DNA of 64,000 bases, taken from NCBI GenBank assembly GCA_030844895.1, contig CM061228.1:36704626-36768625 (forward strand), in the 5' to 3' direction. A model generated the notes under the pieces. The model was given only the letters and a program-made list of their open reading frames with translations. It had not been told where the DNA came from and made no database searches. The stretch is from Ambrosia x helenae (Eukaryota > Streptophyta > Magnoliopsida > Asterales > Asteraceae). The position numbers and the translations under genes were made by a program. How positions within the stretch are numbered: the stretch's first letter is position 1; each line of letters begins with the position of its first letter. Positions 36,045 through 47,759 of this stretch are shown piece by piece.

Positions 36045-36575
36045 CCATGTGCGCAGGTGAAGGAGCCGGTGATGCATCTTCATCCTCAACCTCCTTTTCC
36101 TGGCTAGAAATCAAGGGCTCTTGTGCATCGTCAATCCTGTCCTCGTTGACTTTATTATCTAATCCAGCTTCTGATATTTCTCTAGGCTTCTTGTCAAATA
36201 GTCCTTTAAATTGTTTACGGGCTTTCTTCTCGGCTTCCTGTTAAAAGCAGCGATCATAATGAACACTAATTTGTATATGCAGAGTCAATTTTATTCAATG
36301 GAAGGACCAATTGTTTTAGATATTTTATTAAATAACCTGTTGTGTCTGCTTTAATTTAAGAAGGGCTGCTTTTGCATTGGCTTCAGATGATTTGTCTATG
36401 GTCATCATCTATCATCAAAAAACAAGGAGAATGATTAAAAGAGATACCCATCAAATATTACTTATGCCTTGTGTGAAACCGACCAAAAAAAAAACTACCT
36501 TGTTGAAATCAGCTCTTGCTTCATCAAAATCACCAACCTCCATGTAAGCCATTCCTCTTCGATACAGTATCGAAG
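36045..36575 (-). pseudogene. TPR co-chaperone-like gene fragment, three exons
   Basis: Minus-strand exons are about 36499-36575 (LYRRGMAYMEVGDFDEARAD, a tetratricopeptide helix pair), 36337-36408 (MMTIDKSSEANAKAALLKLK) and 36237 down to about 36045 (EAEKKARKQFKGLFDKKP, then an acidic serine-rich tail). Donor and acceptor sites are intact and phases match. This combination is typical of the C-terminal TPR part of FKBP-type or related Hsp90 co-chaperones. The catalytic or N-terminal domains are absent. It is captured DNA inside the CACTA element. Confidence 0.7.
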
Positions 36576-36720
36576 TACTCATTTATGGCCTGATGATTTC
36601 TATCTAACATGGACATCAATTCCCTTATCGCGTATCGATTATACTAGCAAACAAAAGGAACAGATAAATCAATGAAACAGCATGTGTTTATACTTAAATT
36701 ATAGCCAGTGTGAAGCTAAC

Positions 36721-36918
36721 CGTGATTTTGATGGGCACACGGGTGTCAATCCTGTGCTGATAATAGAGATCAATGCAATCGACCTCAAGCCGCTGCAGGC
36801 TAGCTTCACAAGCAGCCCTAACATAAGCCGGATCTCCGACAACCTCCCACGCACCGTCGTATTTTACCCCAAATTTAGTAGCCAGCTCCACTCTCTCCCT
36901 CACCCCTCCCTTCAAAGC
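36721..36918 (-). pseudogene. Aldo-keto reductase exon
   Basis: A complete 66-codon exon lies between a splice acceptor and a GT donor. It includes ATKFGVKYDG, VRAACEASLQRLEVDCIDLY and YYQHRIDTRVPI, which are conserved in plant aldo-keto reductases of the auxin-induced/perakine reductase group. The first stretch corresponds to the catalytic Lys region (ATKFG). The reading frame is fully open. Flanking exons of this gene were not found, so it is a captured single exon. Confidence 0.85.
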
Positions 36919-37163
36919 CTGCAATACCAAATAAATACACACAAAAAACAAACCATATTTTTTATTCGATCATAAGTTCCGAGCGTTTTTAACAGCGGTG
37001 TTTGTTAGTTATAAACACTTGGGTTTGATTAAAGGAAAATGAGTGGAGGAGAGGGTATATTCGAAACAAGGGCCGACCAAGTTCCAACAACGAAACAAGC
37101 CAAAAACCGTCCCAACCAAGCAAAAATTAAATTAAATAAAAATTGAGCAGCAGCTGCAATTGA

Positions 37164-37303
37164 GTTGATCGAGGTGATGTCTCTGGTTGGAAATTCTGTA
37201 GTAACGAGCCATGTATTGTCGTTTAGTCAGGCGGGTGCTCATCGACTGCAATTCACGGTTGTCCGATTAAGAACCAACAACACTGTCTACTGCCCTTTCA
37301 AGG
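37164..37303 (+). pseudogene. Unidentified first-exon-like fragment (plus strand)
   Basis: An ATG frame (MSLVGNSVVTSHVLSFSQ..) of about 46 codons ends at a GT donor after TGCCCTTTCAAG, followed by a CTT-rich pyrimidine tract. The Ser/Val-rich start could be a plastid targeting peptide. I do not recognise the protein. It is the only piece in the CACTA element on the plus strand. Confidence 0.4.
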
Positions 37304-37671
37304 TTATTCTCTTCTTCTTCTTCTTCTTCTTCTTCTATCTGACTGCAATTCCCGGCTGTCCGATAGGTGGTCTGCGTCGACTATCCAAGACCAGACCTTA
37401 CACATTTTCTGTAAGTTTTTACTTTACTCAACTAACTAATACTAATAATAATAATGGCAGCAATGATCGATGAACTTATGATATAAATCAGTTCACAAAC
37501 TTTGATCCAAACATCATAATCCTCCAAATCTCAACACAAAACTAGATTTAATCTCTACTTCAAACTACTCGAAACAATATATAACCTAAATCAACATAAT
37601 TATTCAAATTTCAACACAATATCCAAACAATATCAGCTATGAACTAAGTAACTAACCAACTAAGTAACTAC

Positions 37672-37781
37672 CTGAGAGAGCCGATGACATTCTTATAGGC
37701 GACGGAGAGGAGGTTCCGCTCCTCGGCGGTGAGCTCCGACGCCGGCGTAAGTCCGACGACGAGCTTCTCCATGAATTTCAC
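37672..37781 (-). pseudogene. 14-3-3 protein exon
   Basis: This exon lies between an acceptor (CTGTAG) and a GT donor. It reads VKFMEKLVVG, then ELTAEERNLLSVAYKNVIGS, which is the hallmark N-terminal part of 14-3-3 proteins (phosphoserine-binding adaptors). Only this 110-nt exon is present. The open frame and splice sites are intact. It is the most upstream minus-strand fragment in the CACTA element. Confidence 0.93.
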
Positions 37782-38178
37782 CTACAGAAGCAAGAACCGG
37801 GAAAGAAGAGGCAAAGCACTAGAGTCTTTATACCGGGTAGAGAGAGAGATCAAGATGTGAGAGAGGGGAATGGAGGATTTTGGCTACACAAATGATGGAA
37901 GAAGAAGGGAATTTTAATTTTTATACTTAGGGTTTTTATGGGAGGGAAATTTAACTTTTGTGAAATTAACATGACACTAGAGATGACACTCACAATTATA
38001 CACCGTCATGTTTTCTATTTCTTGACGCTGCATTCTTGACACACAAAAAAGCATGTCATTAATTAACCAATTTTTTTAAAAGATGACAATTTTTTTATGA
38101 CACACGCTTTTAAGTGTCATTATTAAGCGCGTGTCATAAAATGTGTGTCAAGATAGGGGTATTTTTCTAGTAGTGAAG

Positions 38179-39790
38179 GTGGCTCGACTGTATAAAAAAA
38201 TAAGTTGTCGATTAGGCCGCCACATTTATTAGACCCCATTTTGTTTTGTTAATAAGTTAAAGTCGTACATCATCGTTTATGGTTTCACATTTTCGGTCTT
38301 ATTAACGTGTTAAAAAGTGTTAAAAGATCTAAAATTTTATGTCATTTATCTTTGCATTTTGTTTGTGGGTTTTTTCACAAATTGGAATTTGATATGGTGT
38401 TTAACTTAGTTTAATTTTCCGTTTTGTCCAGAATATTAACGATGCTGTAAACTTGAAATGATTTTCATCCAATAAAACTCACTCACACTCTAACATACGA
38501 TTTTGTTCATTTTAGAAATCGTATACATGTGTGTTATTATAATTAGGGTGGGCGGGGTGATCCGTGATGGCCACTCCGCAATGGCCGTGACCATCACGAA
38601 CACCGCCCCGCCTTGAAAATTACGGTCGTGATAGGATGGAACCGTGACAGCCATCTCACCCATTTCTTTCTATCCCCAATATTTTATTATTACCTCCTTA
38701 TCCTTTGTTTTAAAGATTTTTTTTTTTTCTAAATTAAACATTAACATTGCATAACACAATTAAAACATTAATTAACCTAAAATTTTACATAAAACTTAAA
38801 CATTAACCTAAGTTAAAACGTTCCATAATCCTAATTAAAACATTTATTAAACCTAAAATACTTAACACATCTACAGAGAGTAGTTATCACAATCCTCTAT
38901 AGTGTACTTCGGCAACGACACGGAACGATCACTATCACGACCGTTCGACCTAGCATCCGAGCAGATGCAACCAAAGTCAGGACTTGGAAGACGATACGGT
39001 TCATCATCCATATTCACATACTCCGAGCCAATGTCAGTTTCGTACCCTTCCCCATTTGGAAACGGAGCAAGAGGGTTTTGGGTGATGTTTGTTTGTCTAT
39101 CCCCAAGTTGTAGCTGACCCAATCCTAGCTCAAGATGCACCCAGATACATTCCTCATCTGTAAGAGGAGCATCTGGATCCATAGCTGTATGGCTTGGTAA
39201 GGGAGGAACGGTTATCAGTCGACGGAGATGATAGTGGTTAGGGTTGGTGAGGAAGAGAGGACATTGTAGGAGGAGGAGTGTACATTGTAGGAGGATGAGT
39301 GTAGACCGTAGGAGGAGAAGATGACAGTGGTTGAGGTTCGGGAGGAGGAGAGGACACTGGTTGTGAACGTCGTCGGTGAGAGTATCGCCTTAATTTCTAA
39401 GGTCCGACTATTTCGTTAATATAACCACCACCCATATCTTTGATTTTTTGTGTGTAGTTTGAATAGTGTGAGTAATAATTGTGACTGATAATTGGTTTTC
39501 TGCTCGGTATTTAGAGGGTTAGAAAACTAGCCGTTGGAAAAATAATCGTTTGAAAATTAGCCATTTGAAAAATAGCCGTTGGAAAAGTAGCCATTTGAAT
39601 ATTATTATTTTTTTCTATTTTTTATTTAAAAAATTTAATAAATTTAATTTTTATGTTTTTTATTTATGTAAGTTTTAATGTAATGTATTTATTTTATTTA
39701 AAAAAAAAATTAGTGCGATGGGTATCATTCCACCCCATGGGGTTAGTGATGAATGTGATGGAAATGAGGTGACACAATATTATTGGGATC
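38179..39790. other. Non-coding region with one acidic short ORF
   Basis: A minus-strand frame (38871-39182, 103 codons, start MDPDAPLTDEE) is acidic and has no domain I recognise. Upstream on minus is a Ser/Pro-type low-complexity stretch with repeated GTAGGAGGA-type units (39250-39360). At about 39520-39600 there are four or five CCGTTGG/CCATTTG units spaced about 16-20 bases. The text GGGTGGGCGGGG at 38545 and the CCACCCCATGGGG at 39732 may be decayed ends of a small DNA transposon, but I could not confirm this. Confidence 0.35.
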
Positions 39791-39795
39791 CTAAG

Positions 39796-39856
<61 letters not shown>

Positions 39857-39857
39857 A

Positions 39858-40636
39858 TCTATAACTATATATAAAATAAATCACCCATGATGACATGACA
39901 TTTATTGAGGTCATTCTCCCCATTGAGTCTGTTATGTGACATATTGTGAGAATTTAAAAAAGAAAATATTTTCTCTTTCATGTGCATGCATCATGTACTT
40001 TTCCCCACGATTTTTGAATATTAATAACATTTTTATACGACATTTTTTAAAAAAAAAAAAATACACCAAATTAAAGAGCGTTTTATTATCTTTCCAATGA
40101 ATACCATAGTGGTATACAAAAAAAGAAAAAACACTGCTTACCTATTGATTGTTTTTTATGTGGTGATTGATGAAATAGATACTTAGATTATATATATGAG
40201 TAGAGAAAATAGTTTGAAGACATGAAAAGTTACCATCCTACAATCTTTTTAGTCGATAGCAGTTAGATCATGTTTATTTATCTTTAAAATGGATCTTCAC
40301 TCCTTACCTATTAATTGTTTTATTCTGTGAAAATTGAACAGTTATGTCAATCATTAACATATGCTCACTTTAAACATCAGAATCAATTACCATCGTCATC
40401 ATCATCATCATCATCATCATGACATATCGTTTGATACCATTTTGGTTTTTTTTTTTTCGGGTTCACATCGAAACATTAGAGTGTATTGAGAAAGTGACAA
40501 TTGTACAAAGACTAGTGTTAATCATTTACAACAAAAAAAACACATCTAAAAATGGCATATTCCCTTTATATTATACGCATTTTATCACTTCAATTAGATT
40601 TGTTTATCCTGGGACGCTCCCGAGGGGATAAACTAA
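39858..40636 (+). mobile_element. Small non-autonomous Helitron
   Basis: The 5' end TCTATAACTATATATAAAAT follows A. The 3' end has a hairpin (GGGACGCTCCC area near 40610-40621) and CTAA before T. Length is 779 bp. The inside shares blocks with 53661-54172, for example TTTCATGTGCATGC and a stretch around TTTTTATACGACATT. TA arrays lie on both sides. A (CAT)n run lies at about 40397-40420. Confidence 0.72.
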
Positions 40637-40640
40637 TATA

Positions 40641-40687
<47 letters not shown>

Positions 40688-42529
40688 GTGATCGAATCTA
40701 GATATTTTAGGTCTAAGTGAAATTATCATATGGATGGAAGGGCAATTCAGTCTTTTCTCCACCTCAATGTCCTTTTCTCTTTATTTTTATATTATTATCT
40801 CTCTCTATATCACACAACTCCTAATAATACTCTCTCTCTCTCTCTTTTAATACTCTCTCACTCTCTCTCTCTCTCTTTTAATACTCTCCCACACACTCTC
40901 TCTCTCTTTTATTTTTTAATTTAGAGAAATACAGGATCCGATTTGAAAGAGAAACAGAGGAACAATAAGAAAAAGATGGTGAGTGGCGTGTGGTCGTAGG
41001 CGATGAAAGTGTACGGTGGTTGTTGGGGTGAAAGGATGCGGAATGGTATGGCTATGATTCCGATGGTGGTTGATGGGTTGAAAGGGAGGCAGAGGGGTAT
41101 GGAGGTGGAGGCGGTGGAACTGTGCAGACGATTAACGTTAACGGCGGTCTTCTTCGATGTTGAAAAATAGGTGGTGAAATGGGAGCTTGGGGAACACTAT
41201 ATTTGTATGTATCTGTATATCTACACACTTTTTTAGGAGGAGAACCTCCTCTGCTCTCTCTCTCTCTCTCTCTCAAAACATAGTATGTGTGTGTGTGTTT
41301 TGTGGGTTTGTCTGTTAACAGACTCAGAGAAGAAGCGGAGGGTTTTATAGGTGGCCCAAATGGAGGGATGTTTGGCAACAAGTGTAAATCAGATTTAGAG
41401 GGTGTTTTGGTAACAGGTACAATGGCAGGAATAAAGGGGGTGTTTAGCTACAAAAGTAAATCAAATTAAAGGGTGTTTGGTAATGGATGGATGTTTGGCA
41501 ACAAGTGTAAATAAGAAGGGTGTTTGGTAACAGGTATTTGGTGTACATTAGTGTAGTTGTCATTTTTAGTGAATTTTTGTTGTTTTCATTGGTGCAAAAA
41601 TATAATTCCTTCTTTGAATTTTTGATATGGTTATTGTTTACATTGATGATTTCAGTGCAACTTTGATATTTTACACTGGTGTAATACGATTATCATAGCT
41701 ATCACTAGTTCTCTACAATGTTGTAATACAAATTTTATAGATGCTGCTGAGGTATTTACACCGGCGTAAATGATGTTGCTGATTATTTTACAATGGTGTA
41801 ATACGAATTTTTATAGATTTTGCTGGGGTTTTACACTGGTGTAAATAAATTTTATTGGTTTTCACTGACGTAAGCATACCTATACATGGGTATTATTTTT
41901 TTCTAGTATTTTATATATTAAATAAGTGTGATAGGGTTGTGTTTTTAAAAGAAATGAATTAAACAAAATAAATTAAACATATGTTGAAGTGATGGTGAGA
42001 GAAACAAAAATAATAGGGGGGACAAAATGAAGTGATTTTAACATCTTACCCTTGATTTATGTATTTTAATTTATATTTTGTTAATCTAATAAAATAATAG
42101 GGGGAACAAAAAGATAAAAAAAAATGTGGCACAATAAGAACCCTTAGATAATCAAAGTTCAAAGGTTGTGATTGGTTTCATTCGAAAAAAACGAGGCGAT
42201 CATATTTTAAATAGCATTTACTACTTTTTAAAATAACATACCATATCATGTTAGCTTAACATTTTATATATGTTTGTGACATATAAAAATTAAATATGGT
42301 ATTATATTTTAGAAAATATAATATGTATGCCAAGCCAAATTTTCAAGATCTTCTGAAAAGGAAAACAAAAACTCTTTAGAAATATATATTATTTGTTTGT
42401 GATTTGTGATTAAATTCAGTTCAATTGATATAATCACTTGTACACTAAGGCATAAAAATGAGCAGGTCGTTACAGTACATTCGAGTAGTTTAAAATATTT
42501 GATAGGAATAAGGAATGGAATTATAATTT
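40637..42529. other. Non-coding, simple repeats and degenerate minisatellites
   Basis: A TA array (about 40652-40684) is followed by CT/GA-rich tracts (40800-40915 and 41258-41275). At 41360-41545 units of GGATGTTTGGCAACAAGTGT / GGGTGTTTGGTAACAGGTA alternate. At about 41640-41880 the palindrome-like TTTTACACTGGTGTAA recurs in degenerate form at least four times. No gene was seen. Confidence 0.5.
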
Positions 42530-42889
42530 TGTAGGGATAGCTACTAACTAAAAATGAGGGAATTAAAATATAACTAAGATGAGGGTATAAAAGTAAAAAT
42601 GTTTAAAAGACTAATTTATCCTCATTTTAAGGTTTTACCTTATGCATTAAAAAAGTTCTTAACTTTTGGGTATCTTAAACTACTCGTCCCTCATGCATTA
42701 TAATATAGTATAGATAAACAAAAATTGTGTAAAATTTATGGGATTATAGTGTAACTAAAATGGAGTATCGAAATGTAAAAGTTTGAATGGCTATTTTACA
42801 CCCATTTTAAAGTTGTTGATGAAAATAAAGTTATTAACTTTAGGGTATCTTAAACTAACTTTGTCTCATGCATTATAATATAGTATAGA
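42530..42889 (-). mobile_element. Two tandem Helitron-like 5' ends (minus)
   Basis: On minus, TCTATACTATATTATAATGC occurs at 42714 and again at 42889, each preceded by A and followed by similar sequence for about 150 bases (AAGTTAATAAC, TTTAAGATACCC, GGGTAAAATAG-type blocks). They look like two 5' ends of one Helitron family in direct repeat. No 3' end was identified. Confidence 0.45.
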
Positions 42890-42891
42890 TT

Positions 42892-42907
42892 ATTATTATT
42901 ATTATTA

Positions 42908-42954
<47 letters not shown>

Positions 42955-43036
42955 TTTCATGGCCATGAGGCAATTTTCTAACCCTATATTTCTTATATAT
43001 TTTTTTCTTTTTCCTTTTATTATTATTATTATTATA

Positions 43037-43075
<39 letters not shown>

Positions 43076-43077
43076 TT
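42892..43077. repeat. ATT microsatellites
   Basis: Two (ATT)n arrays lie at about 42892-42951 and 43018-43076 with a short AT-rich spacer. Confidence 0.9.
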
Positions 43078-43275
43078 TTGTTGCTCGATCTTGGTGCTCG
43101 CATCTTGATTATTTTTAACGTTTTAGGCTTCTTTCTCATGAACACCTACAAAATAATAAATCAAATAAATAAATAATACAAACGACATGAAACGAATAAA
43201 ACCTAACCAAATAATATATAAAATACACAGGAAAAGAGACGTGTTTTACAACACATCAATAGGATACCCTACGCA

Positions 43276-46200
43276 TGGAATTTCAAGGAGACTCACAAGT
43301 TCAAGTTGTAAAACTACAAGGCTTAAGCGTAGGAATTTAAAAATCCAGTCATGAAGGAAGGAGAGGTTGTTGGAGAATACTTCTCACGTGTTATGGGTTT
43401 AGTGAGCCAGCAAAGAGCATTTGGTGAAGAGATCCCAGATCAGAATATTATGGAAAAGATTTTGAGCAGTTTCACAACAAGATTTGACTGTGTGATGCCA
43501 TCTATAGAAGTGGCTTATGATCTCAGCACCCTATCACCAGTAAAATTGATGGGATCATTAAAATCATAGGAAGAACGATTTAATTGCAGATTTGGTCAAG
43601 TAAAGAATGGAGACAAAGACAAATCAGATGAGCAGGCTTTTCGAGTGTATCAACCAAATAGGAAACTATCCTATGATCTAAATTCTAGAGGACGTGGACA
43701 AGGATATGTTAGAGCAAGAAGAAGCGGGGGCATAAATGATGACAAAGTTAGAGGCCCTCAATGGTATCAATGCAATAGATATGGTCATGTCAAAAGAGAC
43801 TGTTGGTTTAATGAAAAAAGGACAGTCAAGGGTTGCCACAAACACAGAAGAGGAAGAAGCAATGGTGAGAAGGTTCCTTACTTATTCATGGCATTAAGTG
43901 CATGTGAATCTGATAATCCTAGTCTTTGGTTCATGGACTTAGGATGTTCAAATCACATAACTAGTGCTAAAACCAGTTTTGTAAATACATAAGGAAACAC
44001 AAGCTGAATTGATTAGAGTTCAACTAGCTATGCCTTGATCTTTGATGATTGTGCATGTTCTATGATACATAAGAAAACACAAGCTAAATTGATGAGAGTT
44101 CAATTAGCTGCCAATAAGATGTTCCTGTAGATGCTACAAAAGTCAAAACTAGTGGCACTTCTAGAAATCATGAAGAGACCAAACTATGGTACAACAGATC
44201 TGGACATATGCATGCTCAAGCACTTCAACAAAAGCATAATAAACATATGGTGATTGGTCTGCCAAAAATGAAAGAGTATAGACAGTAGTGCTCTTGGCAA
44301 ACAACATAAGCTTCCATTTCAGACAAGCACGAGAAGAACAACAAAATTACTTGAAATAGTTCATACTGGTGTTTGTGGGTGGAACCATGCCTGTCAAAAG
44401 CCTTACTGGTAGCATGTGCTTTTTGTTATTCATTGATAATTACTCTAGTTTGACATAGGTATATTTCATTGAAAACATATCAGAAGTATTCTCAAAGTTC
44501 AAAAGTTTTTAAAGTGTTTAAGCACTAGTTGAAAAGCAAAGTGAAAGGTTTATTAGAACTCTAAGGAGTGACAAGGGTGGGGATATTGCTCACATGAATT
44601 TAACTCTTTCTGTGAATTGCATGGTATTAATAGATAGTTGACAACTCCCTATACCCCTGAACGCACAGTAGTTGAAAGAGCTCAATGCAAGTTACTATCA
44701 AAGAATATGCCAAGTTATTCATGGGCTGAAGCTATGCCAACTAATATTTATATATTGAATATGTCACTTACCAAGGTACTAGATGCTAGAACACCTATAC
44801 ATATCTGGACTAGGAAGAAACCAGATGTGGAAGATCTTAGGGTGTTTGGTAGCATAGCCTATGGTCTCAAACCAAGTTAACTAAAGCCTAAATTTAAGCT
44901 TACCTCAGTTAAGTGCATCCTGATTGGTTTCTATACTCCAACAAAAAGGTATAGACCCTATAGTCATTTAACTAAGCAGATAATTACAAAAGAGGTCAAG
45001 TGCTTTGCATAACTAGAGTGGGACTGGTCAAAAGTGAAACAAACTAGAATAAGCATTTATGGGACTTAAGTGTTTTTTTTATGTGCTACTTGATCTCACA
45101 AATGATAATAATGCCCCTAGCACCACTCATGATGATATTACTGCTGCCACACCTAGTACAAGTTCAAACAATGAAGGATCTTTAAGTCAATCCTCAGATG
45201 CACCTAGGCCCTCAAATTAAAATGTTGAAAACATTGTGGAGGCCACTCATGATTTAACAACTCATCCCCTAAAGACTAAGAGCCTAAATGAACTACATGA
45301 AGAGACTGCACTGCACCCATGGAAGATTATATGGTATGTGAATTTCCTTTGTCCATAAGTGATCCCATGTTGTTTGAAGAAGCTGCAATTAAGAAGGAGC
45401 AAAAGTAGGCTATGACTGAAGAAATCAAGGCCATTGAAAAGAATGAGACCTGTAAATTGGTTGAAGCACCAACTAACAAAAATATAGTTGGACAAGTGGC
45501 TATACAAGACTAAACTTGGTCCTAATGGTGATATATTGATGTACAGATCTAGGTTGGTGGCTAAAGGGTATTCATAGAGAAATGGTGTAGACTTTCAAGA
45601 TACTTTTGCCCTTTTAGCCAGATTTGAAACAATAAGAACTATTTACTCTGCTGCTGCTCATCAAGGTTGGATGATTTGTCAATTAGATGTCAAGTCTGCC
45701 TTCCTTAATAGGAAGCTTTAAGAGGATATTTATGTTGAGAAACCTCGAGGTTTCACAGTTAAATGAGAACAAGATAAAGTGTACAGGTTATACAAGGCTT
45801 TTATATGGGACCAAACAGGCTCCTAGAGCCTGGTATTCTCCAACTGATGAATACTTCATAACTAATGGCTTTATCAGAAGTTATAATGAGACTACCCTAT
45901 ATGTGAAAAGGATTAAAGAAGTTGGAAACATCTATGTTTGTTTATATGTAAATGATATCATATATACAAGTTCTAATGGAAAGCTACTTCAAGAGTTTAA
46001 GAAAGGGATTATGCAAGACCTTGAGATGACTGATATGGGTCAACTCAAGTACTTTCTGGGTCTAAAAGTACAACAAACCAAGGCTGGAGTTTCTATAAGT
46101 CAAGCTAAGTATGCTGTTGAGCTGACTAAGAAGTTTGGAATGAATGGTTATAAAGTGAAAGCGACACCCTATGAATACCAATGAGAAGTTAAAGAGTAAT

Positions 46201-46827
46201 GATGATGCTGAACCAGTAAATGAAGTCTTATACAGGAGCTTGATTGGTGGTTTAATGCATTACAACACACTAGACCAGATATAAGCTTTGTTGTTAATGT
46301 ATTGTCCAGATTTATGCAAAGGCCAAGTAAGAATCACTTTGGAGGAGCCAAAAAAGTTCTTCGTTAAGTTGCTGGTACAACTCACTATGGTATACGGTAT
46401 GACAGATTTAGAGAAGTCAAGTTGTGTGGCTATACTAACAGTGATTGGGCATGATGTTTAGATGACAGAAAGAGTGTGTCTGCAAATGTGTTTACTTTTG
46501 GAAGTGGTGTTGTATCATGGAGTACTAAGAAGCAGCATTCAATTGCATTGTTTAGCATAGAAGTCGGATACATATCTGCAACCCAGGCTACTGGTCAAGC
46601 TATTTGCCTTAGAAGAATTCTTAATGATCGGGGACTTGAACAAGAAGGAGCTACAACAATTTGGTGTCATAATAGTTATGTTATTCATCTTTCAAAGAAT
46701 ACAGTGCTAGATGGTAAGTCAAAACATATTGAATTAAAGCATCATTTTATTCGAGACATGGTGGCATAGAAGCATATTGTTCTAGAATTTGTGGAATAAA
46801 AAATCAAATGACAGATTTATTCACTAA
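43276..46827 (+). pseudogene. Degenerate copia gag-pol, 5' truncated
   Basis: The sequence starts inside gag (UBN2-type, around 43276). It then shows a CCHC-like knuckle in which one cysteine is replaced (QCNRYGHVKRDC, near 43770), a protease with DLGCSNHIT, pieces of integrase (TTPYTPE..), and reverse transcriptase with TKQAPRAWY and YVND in place of the usual YVDD. Decayed RNase H reaches about 46770. Many stops and frameshifts are present. The first RT Asp of the catalytic pair is changed, so it is dead. No 5' LTR was found. The RNase H tail is interrupted by a Tourist-like MITE, and the 3' remnant continues to a purine tract at 47197. Confidence 0.85.
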
Positions 46828-47134
46828 GAGCATTCCCAGTAGCTTCTCCATATTTTCTCCATAATTACTCTAAAAACACTACTTTTCTCACTTTTTTCTA
46901 TTTAATAATATTTATTCTATACTTTTATCATTACCTTTTCCCTCTCCTCTACTCACAACCACTTTAAAAAATATTAAACAATTATGAAGGATGAACAGTT
47001 CCATATCAAATTTACTGATGAACACTTACTTCTCTATATATTCTCTATCTCCTCTACTCACAACCACTTATACACACTATATATAATATGGAGGCCCATC
47101 TCACAATAATATGGAGGCTCTACTGTGAATGCTC
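46828..47134. mobile_element. Tourist-like MITE (copy 2) in the dead copia element
   Basis: Ends GAGCATTCCCAGTAG and CTACTGTGAATGCTC are inverted repeats. The target duplication TAA is on both sides (46825-46827 and 47135-47137). It splits the 3' coding end of the copia pseudogene. It is 307 bp and of the same family as 32952-33262. Confidence 0.9.
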
Positions 47135-47209
47135 TAAGGCACTTTGCAAGGAGAAGTTCATTTAGTTTAGAAGGATGTTGGGTGTGAGGGAACTTGAATT
47201 AAGGGATGG

Positions 47210-47453
47210 TGTTGATAAATAATTAAAGTTCCCCCGTTCCATACATGCAGGTGACTTAAGTTTGAATGTTGAAGTTGTCAATAAAGCCGTTGCTATGGTT
47301 GTTAGGCTTGTCCGGGTATTGTGGGTTAACTGAGTCCTTAGGTTAGCCGTTCATCTTTCGGTTATTTATAGGAGTCGTAGGTTGCATTTGCTTTTCATGT
47401 ACTCTCTAAAAGTTATCAAGCAATAAAGAAATTATGTATTGCCTTGTTGCTCA
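47210..47453 (+). repeat. Probable 3' LTR of the dead copia element
   Basis: It starts TGTTGATAAATAATTAAAG right after a purine tract (AATTAAGGGATGG) at the end of the polyprotein remnant. It contains a TATTTATAGG TATA-like motif and probably ends TTGCTCA near 47453. No 5' partner exists in the window, so the right end is an estimate. Confidence 0.55.
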
Positions 47454-47570
47454 TACCAACTGGAGCAGCCTCCCTGTCCCACGGGAAAGATTTGCCCTCG
47501 TCCCATCCTCCCGGATCATACCAGTACGAATGGGATTTTACTAGGTACTGTTTGTTTGGTGGGTTATCTT
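47454..47570 (+). mobile_element. SINE-like 3' fragment
   Basis: GATTTGCCCTCGTCCCATCC and GGGATTTTACTAGGTACTGT resemble the 3' body of tRNA-derived plant SINEs of the TS/SolS style, which end in TTG-rich tails. No tRNA-like head is visible here. Confidence 0.4.
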
Positions 47571-47759
47571 AATGGAAATGTAGCCTCAAACAACTCTATG
47601 CGTCAATGATATTATCACTGAAAATACTAGTCTAAACTATGTAACATGTATTTCATATTTATTTTGTAGACAAAAATAGACTCAATTCCTTACACTGTTT
47701 CTTGCAATGCATAATTTATTTCTATTATTATCCATTCTATAGTTCTTAACACTAAGCTT

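Larger units (their letters stand above)
33471..38175. mobile_element. Non-autonomous CACTA element carrying host exons (Pack-CACTA)
   Basis: Terminal inverted repeats CACTACTAGAAAAATACCCC and the matching right end ATTTTTCTAGTAGTG define an En/Spm (CACTA) element, with the 3-bp target duplication AAG (33468-33470 and 38176-38178). Both ends have arrays of TGACAC-type subterminal motifs (33490-33735 and 37970-38160), the usual transposase binding sites. No transposase is encoded. Inside lie exon pieces with intact splice borders from a cyclin-like gene, a WAT1-type transporter, a TPR protein, an aldo-keto reductase and a 14-3-3 protein (all minus strand). It also has an unidentified plus-strand exon and a tRNA-Met gene. 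Confidence 0.95.

Noticed and set aside
38871..39182. Acidic 103-codon ORF as a genuine host gene.
   Set aside because: No known domain, no introns or promoter evidence, and repeats around it; kept only as part of a region note.
42908..43108. Leucine/isoleucine-rich 66-codon frame that looks like membrane helices.
   Set aside because: It is a translation of ATT microsatellites.
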